From positions 496,001-560,000 of the forward strand of contig OY969581.1 in the NCBI GenBank assembly GCA_963701265.1: a DNA stretch of 64,000 nt, read 5' to 3'. The DNA is from VRUE01 sp963701265. Its GTDB lineage: Bacteria > Actinomycetota > Thermoleophilia > Solirubrobacterales > 70-9. Shown one piece after another: positions 50,164 to 59,662 of this stretch (the stretch's first letter is position 1; every line of letters starts with the position of its first letter). Made by a program: the position numbers and the translations under genes. The notes beneath the pieces were generated by a model. That model saw only the letters and a list, made by a program, of their open reading frames with translations, was not told the DNA's origin and ran no database searches.

Positions 50164-50972
50164 GCGCGGCGAGCGGGGACTTGCGGCTCCCCGAGACCGA
50201 AGGTGTCGTAGGCCCCGAACTTGGCGAAGGTCTTGTGGGTGGGGCCGTGGTAATCCGATGAGCCGGTGGGGATCAGGCTCAGCTCCTCGCAGAGATCCAG
50301 GAGGTGCTTGGTCTGCTCCTCGTTGTGGCTTGGGTAGAAGGTCTCGACGCCGTCGGGACGGAGCGAGCGGATCAGATCCTCGACCTCGTCCGGGTCCTCG
50401 ATGTCCCAGTAGGGATGGGCGATCACGGCGCTGCCCCCGGCCTCGTGAATCAGGGCGATCGCCTGCTCGGCCGTGGGCCAGCGGCGGGGAACAAAGGCCT
50501 TTGCGCCCGGAACGAGGTACTCCTCGAAGAAAGGACCGAGGTCGCCGGTTGCTCCGGCCGCCTTGGCGATGTGGGGGCGGCCGATCGAGAGGGCGTCGCC
50601 GGCCTCCTTGATCGCGTCCTCGAGCTTCACTTCGAAACCCCAGTTGCGCAGCCGCTGGATGATCTCCTCGGCGCGGTTGACCCGTTCCTTCTGCGCTCGC
50701 TCGCAGACCGGGCCGATCGTTGCCAGGTCGACCCAGTAGCCGCAGACGTGCAGGTCTTCGGCGTACTCGTGCACGCAGGACATCTCGATCGCCGGCACCA
50801 GCTCGACGCCCAACCCCTCCGCCGCCTCCGCCGCCTCCTCGACCCCCGCGACCGCATCGTGGTCGGTGAGAGCCAGGGTCGTAACCCCGGCTTCCCAGGC
50901 TTGGGCAACGACTTCGGCGGGGGCAAGCTGCCCGTCGGAAACCGTCGAATGAGATTGAAGCTCAATCAACAT
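50160..50972 (-). CDS. PHP-domain phosphoesterase (TrpH/YciV-like)
   Basis: 270 residues. Metal-binding PHP motifs: LQSHSTVSDGQ (His8), LALTDHDAVAG, VPAIEMSC, SAVIAHPYWD and a final GSSDYHG. Related enzymes are nucleoside-3-prime,5-prime-bisphosphate or short-oligonucleotide phosphatases. The ATG is at 50972. It is divergent from the acyl-CoA carboxylase gene across 49 nt and not obviously part of the haem regulon. Confidence 0.88.
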   Translation of the reverse strand: MLIELQSHSTVSDGQLAPAEVVAQAWEAGVTTLALTDHDAVAGVEEAAEAAEGLGVELVPAIEMSCVHEYAEDLHVCGYWVDLATIGPVCERAQKERVNRAEEIIQRLRNWGFEVKLEDAIKEAGDALSIGRPHIAKAAGATGDLGPFFEEYLVPGAKAFVPRRWPTAEQAIALIHEAGGSAVIAHPYWDIEDPDEVEDLIRSLRPDGVETFYPSHNEEQTKHLLDLCEELSLIPTGSSDYHGPTHKTFAKFGAYDTFGLGEPQVPARRA

Positions 50973-51021
50973 TGATGGCGGGACCCTATTCCGCGGGCCG
51001 CCTTAATAGAGTGCCGCCCCC

Positions 51022-52785
51022 GTGTTCCAGAAAGTTCTCATTGCCAACCGCGGCGAGATCGCGATCCGCGTCGCCCGCACGCTGAAGGAGATGGGCGTCG
51101 GCTCGGTCGCCGTCTACTCGGAGATCGACCGCGACGCCCCGCACGTGCGCGAGGCCGACGAGGCCTTCCTGATCGGCCCCGCGGTCCCGGCCGAGAGCTA
51201 CCTCAACATCGAGAAGATCATCGCGACGGCCAAGGAGGCGGGCGCCGAAGGGATCCACCCCGGTTACGGCTTCCTCGCTGAGAACGCCGAGATGGCCCGT
51301 GCCTGTGACGAGGCGGGGATCACCTGGATCGGCCCGCCGCCGGAGGCGATTGAAGCGATGGGCTCGAAGACGAAGGCGCGCGAGATCATGGAGCAGGCCG
51401 GCGTGCCGATCGTTCCCGGCTCGACCGAGGTTGCCAAGGACCTCGAGGAGGCCAAGCGCCAGGCCGAGGAAGCCGGCTACCCGGTCGCCTGCAAGGCGGC
51501 GGGCGGCGGCGGCGGCAAGGGCTTCCGCGTGGCGATGACTGCCGACGACCTCGCGGAGGCCTTCGAGGGCTCGGCCCGCGAAGGCGAGAAGTTCTTCTCC
51601 GACGATCGCGTCTACATCGAGCGCTATCTCGAGGACCCGCGCCACGTCGAGGTCCAGGTCCTCGCCGATGGCCACGGCAACGTGATCCACCTCGGTGAGC
51701 GCGACTGCTCGGTGCAGCGCCGTCACCAGAAGGTGATCGAGGAGGCGCCGGGCCCGCACGTTGACGCCGAGATGCGGGCGCGGATCGGCAAGATCGCTAC
51801 CGACGCGGCCGCTGCCGTCGGTTACCGCGGCGCCGGCACGATCGAGGGGATGCAGGTCGGCGATGAGTACTTCTTCCTGGAGATGAACACCCGGGTGCAG
51901 GTCGAGCACTGCGTGACCGAGATGGTCACCGGCATCGACATCGTCCGCGAGCAGATCCTCGTTGCCGCCGGCGAGTCGCTCACGGTCGCCCAGGAGGACG
52001 TCGACCTGCGCGGTTGGGCAATCGAGTGCCGGATCAACGCCGAGGCGGCCCACAAGAAGTTCGCTCCGGCTCCGGGCGCGATCACTACCTACCGCGAGCC
52101 GGCCGGGCCCGGTGTGCGCGTCGATTCCGGCGTCGAGGCCGGCTCCGAGGTGACGCCGATGTATGACCCGATGGTCGCCAAGCTGATCGTCTGGGACGTT
52201 GACCGCGAGCACGCGACGCGCCGCATGTTGCGGGCGCTCGACGAGTACGAGGTTGGCGGCCTGACCACGCTGATCCCCTTCCACAAGGCGCTGCTCGCCA
52301 CCGAGCAGTGGCGCAAGGGCGAGACCTGCCGCGACCTGATGGAGGATCGCGAGTGGCTGAAGACGACGGCGCCGGCAGATGCCGCTGCGCCGGCCGAGAC
52401 CGAGGACGGCGCCGAGCTGGTGGCCCGCGACTACAAGGTCGAGGTCTCCGGCAAGCTCTTCGACGTCAAGGTGATCGGCGAGGCAGCGGCGGGTGGGGCG
52501 GCAGCCCCGGCAGCCGGCGGCAAGAAGCCGCCAAAGCGCGAGCGCAAGGCCGGTGGCGGTGGCGGCGCCTCGAGCGAGGCACTGCCTGCGCCGCTGCAGG
52601 GCACCGTCTTCAAAGTTGCCGTGGAGAAAGGCGCCGAGGTTGCCGAGGGCGACCTGATCTGCGTGATCGAGGCGATGAAGATGGAGAACGAGATCGTCGC
52701 CCACCGCGCCGGCAAGGTCGAGGAGCTGAAGATCGCCGAGGGCGACTCGGTCTCCAGCGGCGACGTCCTCGCCGTGATCAAGTAG
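51022..52785 (+). CDS. Acyl-CoA carboxylase alpha chain (biotin carboxylase fused to BCCP)
   Basis: 587 residues from GTG 51022. Biotin carboxylase: KVLIANRGEIAIRVARTL, ATP-grasp Gly-rich AAGGGGGKGFRV near 159, EMNTRVQVEHCVTE and RINAEAAHKKF. A Gly/Ala/Lys linker (about 485-525) leads to the biotinyl domain ending in EAMKMEN, with biotin carried on Lys553. It carboxylates biotin with ATP and bicarbonate for acetyl- or propionyl-CoA carboxylases. The beta chain is not in the window. Confidence 0.95.
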   Translation: MFQKVLIANRGEIAIRVARTLKEMGVGSVAVYSEIDRDAPHVREADEAFLIGPAVPAESYLNIEKIIATAKEAGAEGIHPGYGFLAENAEMARACDEAGITWIGPPPEAIEAMGSKTKAREIMEQAGVPIVPGSTEVAKDLEEAKRQAEEAGYPVACKAAGGGGGKGFRVAMTADDLAEAFEGSAREGEKFFSDDRVYIERYLEDPRHVEVQVLADGHGNVIHLGERDCSVQRRHQKVIEEAPGPHVDAEMRARIGKIATDAAAAVGYRGAGTIEGMQVGDEYFFLEMNTRVQVEHCVTEMVTGIDIVREQILVAAGESLTVAQEDVDLRGWAIECRINAEAAHKKFAPAPGAITTYREPAGPGVRVDSGVEAGSEVTPMYDPMVAKLIVWDVDREHATRRMLRALDEYEVGGLTTLIPFHKALLATEQWRKGETCRDLMEDREWLKTTAPADAAAPAETEDGAELVARDYKVEVSGKLFDVKVIGEAAAGGAAAPAAGGKKPPKRERKAGGGGGASSEALPAPLQGTVFKVAVEKGAEVAEGDLICVIEAMKMENEIVAHRAGKVEELKIAEGDSVSSGDVLAVIK

Positions 52786-52794
52786 CGGCAGCGC

Positions 52795-54639
52795 TCAGCG
52801 TTTCGGCTGTTTGCCCTGCTGCTGTTCTTTCTGCTGCTTTTGTTTCTCGCGCCGTTCCGCCTTGACCGCGCGGATTACCTCTTGGCGTTCGTGCCGGGTC
52901 AGCGGGATTTCGGCGGCTTCCTCGCTGCAGCCGCGGCCGACGCAGTCCTCGAGCCGTTCGGTCAGTTCGCGGTGGAGGAAGTTGCGCACCGGGAAGTAGT
53001 CGGGGATGCGGACCAGGTTGTTGAGCTCGTAGGGGTCTTTTTCGAGGTCGTAGAGCTCCTTCTCGCCGTCCGGCCAGGCGATGTACTTGTAGGGACCGAG
53101 GCGAATTCCCTCGTAGTCCTTGGGCGGCGCGAGCAGCGAGATCGTGGCGCCGCCGCCCCGCTGTGCCTTGGGGCTCAGCTGTGAGGCCGCGTTCGTCTTG
53201 CGCGGCCTGGGGCTGCTCTGGTCGCTCGGTTCGGCGATCGCCCCGGCCTCCTGGACGTCGGAGGTCTCGACGAAGGACTCGAAGAGGAAGGGCCGCAGGG
53301 TGCGCAGTTCGGGGTCTTTGAAGAAGGGAGTCATCGAGCGCCCGTCGACGCTCTTGTCGGGCGTGACGCCGGCCAGTTCGAGGATCGTCGGGGCGATGTC
53401 GATGTTGCCGACGATCTCGCCCGATTCGGTGTTGGCGCGGATATGCGGGCCGCGGATCAGGAAGGGCAGGTGGGTGGCGGGCTCGTAGGCGAGGAACTTG
53501 CCGCCGATCAGGCGGTGCTCGCCGAAGAAGAAGCCGTTGTCGGAGGTGAAGATGACGTAGGTGTTGCGCAGCCGGTGCAGGGAGCCGAGCGTGTCCATCA
53601 GTTGTTTGACCCCGTCGTCGATCGAGCGCAGCGACTCCAGCATCTTGTCCCAGTAGACGCGGTAGGTGTGGATGTCGCTGAGCGAGAGGTAGGGGGCTTC
53701 CTTGATGAAACTGGGCTTGTCGGAGACGTTGCCCTCGGCGAAGCCCTGGCCGCGGTTGTGCGGCATCGGCGCGCCCTTGAACCAGTCGTAGTGGCGCGGC
53801 GCCGGCTCCGGGCCCGCCGGCTTGCGGAAGTCCCCGTGCGGGGCGGTGTAGTCGAGCTGCAGGTAGAAGGGCTGTTCAAGCGAGGTTTCGCGCAGCTCCT
53901 GGGTGGCGAAGTTGGTCAGCGTGTCGGTCTCGTAGAAGCAGGGCTGGCCGTTGAGCGGGGCAAAGGGGCAGCCGAGGTCGTCGCGGGTCGTGTATTCGCG
54001 TGGTTCCCAGGTCCCGGGATCGCCGTAGGGGCCTTCGACTACGCCGTTGTTGTTGAGTGTGTAGCCGTAGAAGTAGTGGTTGGTGTCGGCCTTCAGGGTC
54101 GTGTGCCAGGCGCTCCAGCCGGGCGGCACGGTGGTGCCGTTGTCATACGGTTCGTCGCCGTAGCCGTTGAGGAACTTGCCGATGTGGATCGTGCGGTAGC
54201 CGGCCCCCTGCAGCCAGGTGGCGATGTTGTGGGTGTAGGCGGCGCGGAAGGAGAAGCCGAAGTAGCCGCCGTTGGGCTGGATGTTGCCCTTGACCCCGTT
54301 GTTGTGGGCGTAGCGCCCGGTCATCAGGCTGACTCGCGAGGGGCAGCAGAGTGGGTAGGAGGAGTAGTAGCGGTTGAAGGTCATCCCCCGCTTGGCGATC
54401 AGGTTCAGCGTGTTCGGCATCGCCTGCAGCTTTGGTTCGCCGAAGGCGGCGTAGAGGCCGTCGAGGGTCTGGTCGTCGGTTTGGATCACGACGAAGCTGG
54501 GCGGCTGCGTCGTCGCGGCGGCCGCTGGGCTCGAGCGGAACCCGCTGGTGGCAAGCAGGCAGAGCAGCGCCAGCAGGCCGGCGGCGATGACGGCCAGCCG
54601 TATTCCGCGTCCTGCCCTGCTGTGTTCGGTTCGATCCAT
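52795..54639 (-). CDS. Secreted sulfatase (formylglycine type)
   Basis: 614 residues. N-terminal hydrophobic segment IRLAVIAAGLLALLCLLA acts as signal or anchor. The core begins VVIQTDDQTLDGLYAAFGEP with metal Asp residues. The sulfatase signature is CCPSRVSLMTGR: Cys98 would be converted to formylglycine. Further HNNGVKG, DNGFFFGEHRLIGGK and GRSMTPFF. The C-terminus is a basic, Gln-rich tail (EKQKQQKEQQQ). It hydrolyses sulfate esters outside the cell. A formylglycine-generating enzyme is not seen nearby. Confidence 0.9.
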   Translation of the reverse strand: MDRTEHSRAGRGIRLAVIAAGLLALLCLLATSGFRSSPAAAATTQPPSFVVIQTDDQTLDGLYAAFGEPKLQAMPNTLNLIAKRGMTFNRYYSSYPLCCPSRVSLMTGRYAHNNGVKGNIQPNGGYFGFSFRAAYTHNIATWLQGAGYRTIHIGKFLNGYGDEPYDNGTTVPPGWSAWHTTLKADTNHYFYGYTLNNNGVVEGPYGDPGTWEPREYTTRDDLGCPFAPLNGQPCFYETDTLTNFATQELRETSLEQPFYLQLDYTAPHGDFRKPAGPEPAPRHYDWFKGAPMPHNRGQGFAEGNVSDKPSFIKEAPYLSLSDIHTYRVYWDKMLESLRSIDDGVKQLMDTLGSLHRLRNTYVIFTSDNGFFFGEHRLIGGKFLAYEPATHLPFLIRGPHIRANTESGEIVGNIDIAPTILELAGVTPDKSVDGRSMTPFFKDPELRTLRPFLFESFVETSDVQEAGAIAEPSDQSSPRPRKTNAASQLSPKAQRGGGATISLLAPPKDYEGIRLGPYKYIAWPDGEKELYDLEKDPYELNNLVRIPDYFPVRNFLHRELTERLEDCVGRGCSEEAAEIPLTRHERQEVIRAVKAERREKQKQQKEQQQGKQPKR

Positions 54640-54718
54640 GAAGACGACGGCCGCGCGTTGGCGACCTACACGGTCGAAACAACTACGCGCGCCGAAGTTG
54701 CGAAACGCTAGAGATCGC

Positions 54719-55402
54719 TCAGGACGCGCCGAGCTTTTTGGCGGCGTCGCGGAAGTTCTTGACGGTGGCGCTGGGGGCCTTGCGGCCTTCGAGTTTCTCG
54801 CCGTGGCGGTTGACCCAGATGACCGGCACGTTCATTTTCAGCAGCGGGGCGACGTCATTGGTGTAGTTGCAGCCGATGTGCAACCAGCCTTTCTTGCCGC
54901 CGATCCGCCGCGCCGCCTCTTTGAAGTGGACGGGGTCGGGCTTGTAGCTGCGTACCTGCTGCGCGGTGACGACGAGGTCGAGTTCGGTGCGCAGGTGGCG
55001 GCGCGAGATGCCGAGCAGTTTGTCGTCGATGTTGGAGACGATGCCGATCTCGTAGCGTTTGCCGAGCCGGTCCATCGCCGCGTTGGACTCGCGGAAGGGC
55101 AGCCAGTAGGCGACGCTGTTGGGCAGGAACTGGGCCCGCGAGGGCTCGATCTCCCAGCCCAGCTCGCCGGCGACCTTGACGATCGTGCGGCGCAGCACCT
55201 CGGCGTAGAGCTCGTAGGAGCCGGCCATGATTTCGGCCTGGACCTCCATGAAGCGGGCCAGGAAGGGCTCCTCTTCGAAGCTGAAGCCGTCTTTCTGCGC
55301 CTCTTTCTTGCAGGCGTCAATGATGCCTTTCTCCCAATCAATCAGGGTGCCGTAACAGTCGGTGGTTACCCATTTGACGGTTTTGAGACTGGGGAGAGGC
55401 AT
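54719..55402 (-). CDS. HAD-superfamily hydrolase, haloacid-dehalogenase (type II) like
   Basis: 227 residues. Motif I is KWVTTDCYGTLIDWE, where the first Asp sits as DCYGT (haloacid dehalogenases have DxYGT), motif II GIVSNIDDKLL, motif III KPDPVHFKEAA and motif IV HIGCNYTNDV. DxYGT favours a dehalogenase-like branch over phosphatases, though the substrate is unknown. Its ATG is 113 nt from the sucC start on the other strand. Confidence 0.85.
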   Translation of the reverse strand: MPLPSLKTVKWVTTDCYGTLIDWEKGIIDACKKEAQKDGFSFEEEPFLARFMEVQAEIMAGSYELYAEVLRRTIVKVAGELGWEIEPSRAQFLPNSVAYWLPFRESNAAMDRLGKRYEIGIVSNIDDKLLGISRRHLRTELDLVVTAQQVRSYKPDPVHFKEAARRIGGKKGWLHIGCNYTNDVAPLLKMNVPVIWVNRHGEKLEGRKAPSATVKNFRDAAKKLGAS

Positions 55403-55514
55403 GGCGGCGGCGCATTATGCCAATCGCACCGAAGGCAGGCGGCGCGCTACATGAACTCGGCCGCTGCGAAGGTCGGATAGTCTGCCGCCCGCGCCGCAGG
55501 GCGCACCTCCACCC

Positions 55515-56678
55515 ATGGACCTCCTCGAGTATCAGGGCAAGCAGCTTTTCGCCAAACACGGCGTCGCCGTGCCGAGCGGCGAGGTCGCCGCGACGGTTGA
55601 CGACGCGGCAGCGGCGGCGGAGCGGATCGGCTACCCCTGCGCGATCAAGGCGCAGGTGCTGATCGGCGGCCGTGGCAAGGCCGGCGGGATCAAGATCGCC
55701 CAGGACGCCGAGGAGGCGCGCGCCTACGCCGACGCGATCCTCGGCATGGACATCATCGGGCCGCACGGCGAGGGTCCCTTCCGCGTCGACCAGGTCTGGA
55801 TCGAGGGCGGCTCCGACATCGCCTCCGAGTACTACGCCTCGGTGATCCTCGACCGCGGCGAGAAGAAGCTGCTGGCGATGGTCTCCGCCAAGGGCGGCAT
55901 GGACATCGAGGCCGTCGCCGCCGAGGACCCCGATGCGCTTGTGCGCCGTCACATCGACCCGACCCGGCAGTTCGAGGTTGGCGCGGCGCGGGAGATCATC
56001 GACGCCGCCGGGCTCGACGAGGACGTCCGTGACAAGGCTGCTGAGGTGCTGGTGAAGCTGGCCGAGGTGGCGAGCTCCGAGGACGCCTCGCTAATCGAGG
56101 TCAACCCGCTGATCGTCACCAGCGACCGCGAGGTCGTCGCCCTCGACGCCAAGGTGACGATCGACGGCAACGCGCTCTTCCGCCACCAGGACCTGGCCGA
56201 GATCGCCGACACCGCCGAGGACCCGCAGGAGGCAATGGCGAAGGAGAAGGGCCTCACCTACGTCAAGCTCGAGGGCAACGTCGGCATCCTCGCCAACGGC
56301 GCCGGGCTCTGCATGTCGACCCTGGACGTCGTCGCCCAGGCGGGCGGCGCCCCGGCCAACTTCCTCGACGCCGGCGGCGGCTCCAAGGCCGAGGCGATCG
56401 TCGACGCGCTGACCGTGATCACCTCCGATGAGAAGGTCACGGCGATCCTCTTCAACATCTTCGGCGGCATCACCCGCTGCGACGAGATCGCCAAGGGCAT
56501 CGTCACCGCCTCGCAGCAGCTGGACCTGAAGCTGCCCCTGGTCGTGCGCCTCGACGGCACCAACTCCGAGGAGGGGCTGAAGATCCTCGCCGAGGCCAAC
56601 CTGCCCAACCTGAATCAGGAGACGACGATGCTCGACGCCGCCCGCCGCGTGGTCGAGCTCGCGGGGGGCAACGGCTGA
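55515..56678 (+). CDS. sucC: Succinyl-CoA synthetase beta subunit
   Basis: 387 residues. ATP-grasp fold: MDLLEYQGKQLFAKHGV, VLIGGRGKAGGIK, ATP-site EVNPLIVT, then the C-terminal ligase domain with NIFGGITRCDEIA (the conserved GITxxD loop). Couples succinyl-CoA to NTP formation in the TCA cycle. TGATG overlap with sucD. Confidence 0.96.
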   Translation: MDLLEYQGKQLFAKHGVAVPSGEVAATVDDAAAAAERIGYPCAIKAQVLIGGRGKAGGIKIAQDAEEARAYADAILGMDIIGPHGEGPFRVDQVWIEGGSDIASEYYASVILDRGEKKLLAMVSAKGGMDIEAVAAEDPDALVRRHIDPTRQFEVGAAREIIDAAGLDEDVRDKAAEVLVKLAEVASSEDASLIEVNPLIVTSDREVVALDAKVTIDGNALFRHQDLAEIADTAEDPQEAMAKEKGLTYVKLEGNVGILANGAGLCMSTLDVVAQAGGAPANFLDAGGGSKAEAIVDALTVITSDEKVTAILFNIFGGITRCDEIAKGIVTASQQLDLKLPLVVRLDGTNSEEGLKILAEANLPNLNQETTMLDAARRVVELAGGNG

Positions 56679-57550
56679 TGTCGATCATCATCGACAAGGA
56701 GACCAAGCTGGTCGTCTCCGGCCTGACCGGCCGCGAGGGCTCCTTCCACGGCCTGCGCAACCGCGCCTACGGGACTGACCTCGTCGCCGGCGTCACGCCG
56801 GGCAAGGGTGGCCAGGACGTCGAGGGTGTGCCGGTCTTCGACACGATCAAGGAATCGGTCGAGCAGGCCGGGGCCAACACCTCGATGATCTTCGTGCCGG
56901 CGCGCTTCGCCGCACCGGCAATCGACGAGGCGATCGAGTCCGGGGTCGACACGGTGATCGCGATCACCGAGGGCATCCCGGTGCTCGACATGCTCAACAC
57001 CTACTGGAAGGCCAGGGAGGCGGGCGTGCGGCTGCTCGGCCCCAACTGCCCCGGCGCGCTCTCGCCCGGCAAGGCCAACGTCGGCATCATCCCCGCCCAG
57101 TTCTTCGACCCCGGCCCGATCGGCGTCGTCTCCAAGTCGGGCACGCTGACCTACCAGATCGGCAACGAGCTGAAGCAGGCGGGCACCGGTAACTCCTCGA
57201 TCGTCGGCATCGGCGGCGACCCGATCATCGGCTCCGACTTCATCGACATCCTCACGCTCTACGAGGCTGACCCGGACACCGAGCTGATCGTCATGGTCGG
57301 CGAGATCGGTGGCGACGCCGAGGAGCGCGCCGCCGAGTTCATCGCCTCAGAGATCTCCAAGCCGGTGGTCGCCTACATCGCCGGCTTCACCGCTCCGCCC
57401 GGCAAGCAGATGGGTCACGCCGGGGCGATCATCTCCGGCTCCTCGGGGACGGCACAGGCAAAGAAGGACGCGCTCGAAGCCAAGGGCGTACGGGTCGGCG
57501 AAAGCCCGACCGAGACGGCCAAGATCGCCGTCGAAGTTCTCCGCGGCTAG
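56678..57550 (+). CDS. sucD: Succinyl-CoA synthetase alpha subunit
   Basis: 290 residues. CoA-binding GLTGREGSFHGLRNR, LLGPNCPGALSPGKANVGI, VSKSGTLTYQI and the phospho-histidine loop MGHAGAIISGSSGTA. A complete alpha chain, translationally coupled to sucC. Confidence 0.96.
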   Translation: MSIIIDKETKLVVSGLTGREGSFHGLRNRAYGTDLVAGVTPGKGGQDVEGVPVFDTIKESVEQAGANTSMIFVPARFAAPAIDEAIESGVDTVIAITEGIPVLDMLNTYWKAREAGVRLLGPNCPGALSPGKANVGIIPAQFFDPGPIGVVSKSGTLTYQIGNELKQAGTGNSSIVGIGGDPIIGSDFIDILTLYEADPDTELIVMVGEIGGDAEERAAEFIASEISKPVVAYIAGFTAPPGKQMGHAGAIISGSSGTAQAKKDALEAKGVRVGESPTETAKIAVEVLRG

Positions 57551-57559
57551 CATCGCCAG

Positions 57560-58402
57560 GTGAGACTGGACGAGCAGCTCCCCTGGCGCGGCCCCGGCGC
57601 CGACCGCCCCGATCTGCCGCTTCCGCCCGCCCGGATGCCGCTGCGCAGCCTCGGGCAGACCCGCAAGCGCTGGCGCTACGTCGGCTTCTACTCAGAGCGG
57701 CTGATGCTCTGCGCGGCCCGGGCGGAGATCGGCCCGCTCGGCCAGTGCTTCTGGGCGCTGTGGGATCGCGACCGCGACCGCAGCTACGCGAACACACGGC
57801 TGCGCCCCGGCAGCGACGAGGTGAGGATGGACGGCGCCGAGATCACGATCGAGGCCCGCGAGCTGCGCGTCCGCTTGTCGCTGGGCGAGTCGGCGGCGAT
57901 CGAGTCGATTTGCCCCAGCGGTGAGGCCTGGGGCTGGACTCGCAAGCGCTCGGGGGTGCCGATCAGCGCCACGATCGAGACTCCGGACGGGCGCTGGGAG
58001 CTCGACGGGCACGGCGTCGACGACCAGTCGGCCGGCTACCAGAAGCGGCGGACCAGCTGGCACTGGTCGGCGGGGGTGGGGCGATCGACGGATGGCCGGC
58101 CGGTCGCCTGGAACCTGGTCGCGGGGATCAACGACCCGGTCGCGAACAGCGAGCGGGCGATCTGGACGGATGGGACGCCGACCGAGCCCGCTCCGGTCTC
58201 CTTCCGTGGGCTGAAGGCGGTGGAGTTCGCGGACGGCGGGCTGCTCACCTTCACCCCCGGCTCGGAACGCAGCCGCAACGACAACTTCCTCATCATCCGC
58301 TCGAGCTACCGTCATCTCTTCGGCGACTTCCGCGGTCGGCTCGGCGGGATCGAGCTGGCCGAGGGCCTGGGTGTGATGGAGCAGCACGACGCGCTCTGGT
58401 GA
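57560..58402 (+). CDS. DUF2804 family protein
   Basis: 280 residues, GTG start nine nt after sucD. Trp-rich beta protein: RKRWRYVGFYSERLMLCAA, WALWDRDRDRSY, GVDDQSAGYQKRRTSWHW, WNLVAGINDP and NDNFLIIRSSYRHLFGDF match the DUF2804 family, a lipocalin-like two-barrel fold of unknown function. Likely co-transcribed with sucCD but no functional link is known. Confidence 0.82.
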   Translation: MRLDEQLPWRGPGADRPDLPLPPARMPLRSLGQTRKRWRYVGFYSERLMLCAARAEIGPLGQCFWALWDRDRDRSYANTRLRPGSDEVRMDGAEITIEARELRVRLSLGESAAIESICPSGEAWGWTRKRSGVPISATIETPDGRWELDGHGVDDQSAGYQKRRTSWHWSAGVGRSTDGRPVAWNLVAGINDPVANSERAIWTDGTPTEPAPVSFRGLKAVEFADGGLLTFTPGSERSRNDNFLIIRSSYRHLFGDFRGRLGGIELAEGLGVMEQHDALW

Positions 58403-58448
58403 GGCGTCGTCGTCGGCAATGCCGGCGCGTTGCTAGGCTCGCTTTCGC

Positions 58449-59552
58449 ATGGCTGGCGACACGATTTCATTTGCTCGAGGGGCGCCCAGCGCCGACATCC
58501 TGCCGCGCGACGCGGTGCGGGATGCGGCGGCCGTGGCGCTTGCCGAGGACTGGGAAAAGGCGCTCTCCTACGGCACCGGGATCGGGCATCCGGGGCTCTG
58601 CGAGTGGATCGCCGAGCGCCACGGTGGGCTCGATGCCGGGCAGGTGATGGTCGCCAACGGTTCGCTGGAGGCCGGCTGGATGCTCTTCGAGCACCTGCTC
58701 GAGCCGGGCGACCGGGTCGTGGTCGAGCAGCCCACCTACGACCGCACGCTGCTGATGCTGCAGCGGCTCGGGGTCGAGCTGGTGCCGGTCTCGCTCGAGG
58801 ACGACGGACTCGACGTCGCTGCGCTTGAAGCCGCCCTCGCCGAGGGTCCGATCAAGCTCGCCCACGTCATCCCCAACTTCCACAACCCGGCCGGCTGCAC
58901 GCTCTCGGCGGAGAAGCGGGTGCGGCTGGTCGAGCTCGCCGCCGAGCACGGCTTCTGGATCTTCGAGGACGACCCCTACCGCGAGCTGCCCTTCGAGGGC
59001 GACGGGCTGGAGACGATGCTCGAGATCGACAAGGCGGACCGGGTGATTCACGCGTCGTCCTTCTCCAAGACCGTCAGCCCCGGCGTCCGGGTCGGCTATC
59101 TCGCCGGTCCGGCGGCGGAGATCGCAAAGCTCGCCAAGCGGGCCAACGAGACCTACATCTCGCCGAACATGCTGGCCGAGTCGGTTGTGCTGGAGCTCTG
59201 CCGCTCCGGCGGGCTCGACAAGAACATCGATTTCGTCAAGGGCGAGCTGCAGGCGCGGCGTGACGCCCTGGTCGAGGCATTGCGCGAGCAGATCCCCGAG
59301 GCCGAGTTCGTCGTTCCCGGCGGCGGCTACTTCCTCTGGCTCGACCTCGCCGAGGGCACCGACACCAGCGCCCTGCTGGCCGAGGCCAAGGGCGAGGGCG
59401 TCGCTTTCGTCGCCGGCCCCGACTTCATGATCGACGGCGGCACCAACAGCCTGCGACTCTCCTTCGCCAGCGTGCCGCCCGAGCGGATCCCCGAGGGCGT
59501 CGCCCGCATCGCCCGCGCGCTCGACCGCATTCGCGCCGGCTCGCCTGCCTGA
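58449..59552 (+). CDS. PLP-dependent aminotransferase (class I, LysN/2-aminoadipate-like)
   Basis: 367 residues. VANGSLEAGWMLFEHLLEPGD, the Asn motif IPNFHNPAGCTL, FEDDPYRELPFEG, the Schiff-base segment SSFSKTVSPGVRVGYL and the C-terminal SLRLSFA. This is the fold type I branch of MocR-like aminotransferases without the GntR DNA-binding domain. The natural amino donor is unknown; aromatic or 2-aminoadipate-type substrates are usual. Confidence 0.9.
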   Translation: MAGDTISFARGAPSADILPRDAVRDAAAVALAEDWEKALSYGTGIGHPGLCEWIAERHGGLDAGQVMVANGSLEAGWMLFEHLLEPGDRVVVEQPTYDRTLLMLQRLGVELVPVSLEDDGLDVAALEAALAEGPIKLAHVIPNFHNPAGCTLSAEKRVRLVELAAEHGFWIFEDDPYRELPFEGDGLETMLEIDKADRVIHASSFSKTVSPGVRVGYLAGPAAEIAKLAKRANETYISPNMLAESVVLELCRSGGLDKNIDFVKGELQARRDALVEALREQIPEAEFVVPGGGYFLWLDLAEGTDTSALLAEAKGEGVAFVAGPDFMIDGGTNSLRLSFASVPPERIPEGVARIARALDRIRAGSPA

Positions 59553-59662
59553 CGGGCCGACGCTCCGCGTCGATCGATCGTCCGCCATCGCCGCGCGCTG
59601 ATCCAGGCGCGCGCGCTCCCCGTAGGTGGGGTTAATGACCCACCCGCGACTTAGGAGGAAGC

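Noticed and set aside
59562..59615. Terminator after the aminotransferase gene
   Set aside because: Short GC-rich stems can be drawn, but none is long or perfect enough to call with confidence.
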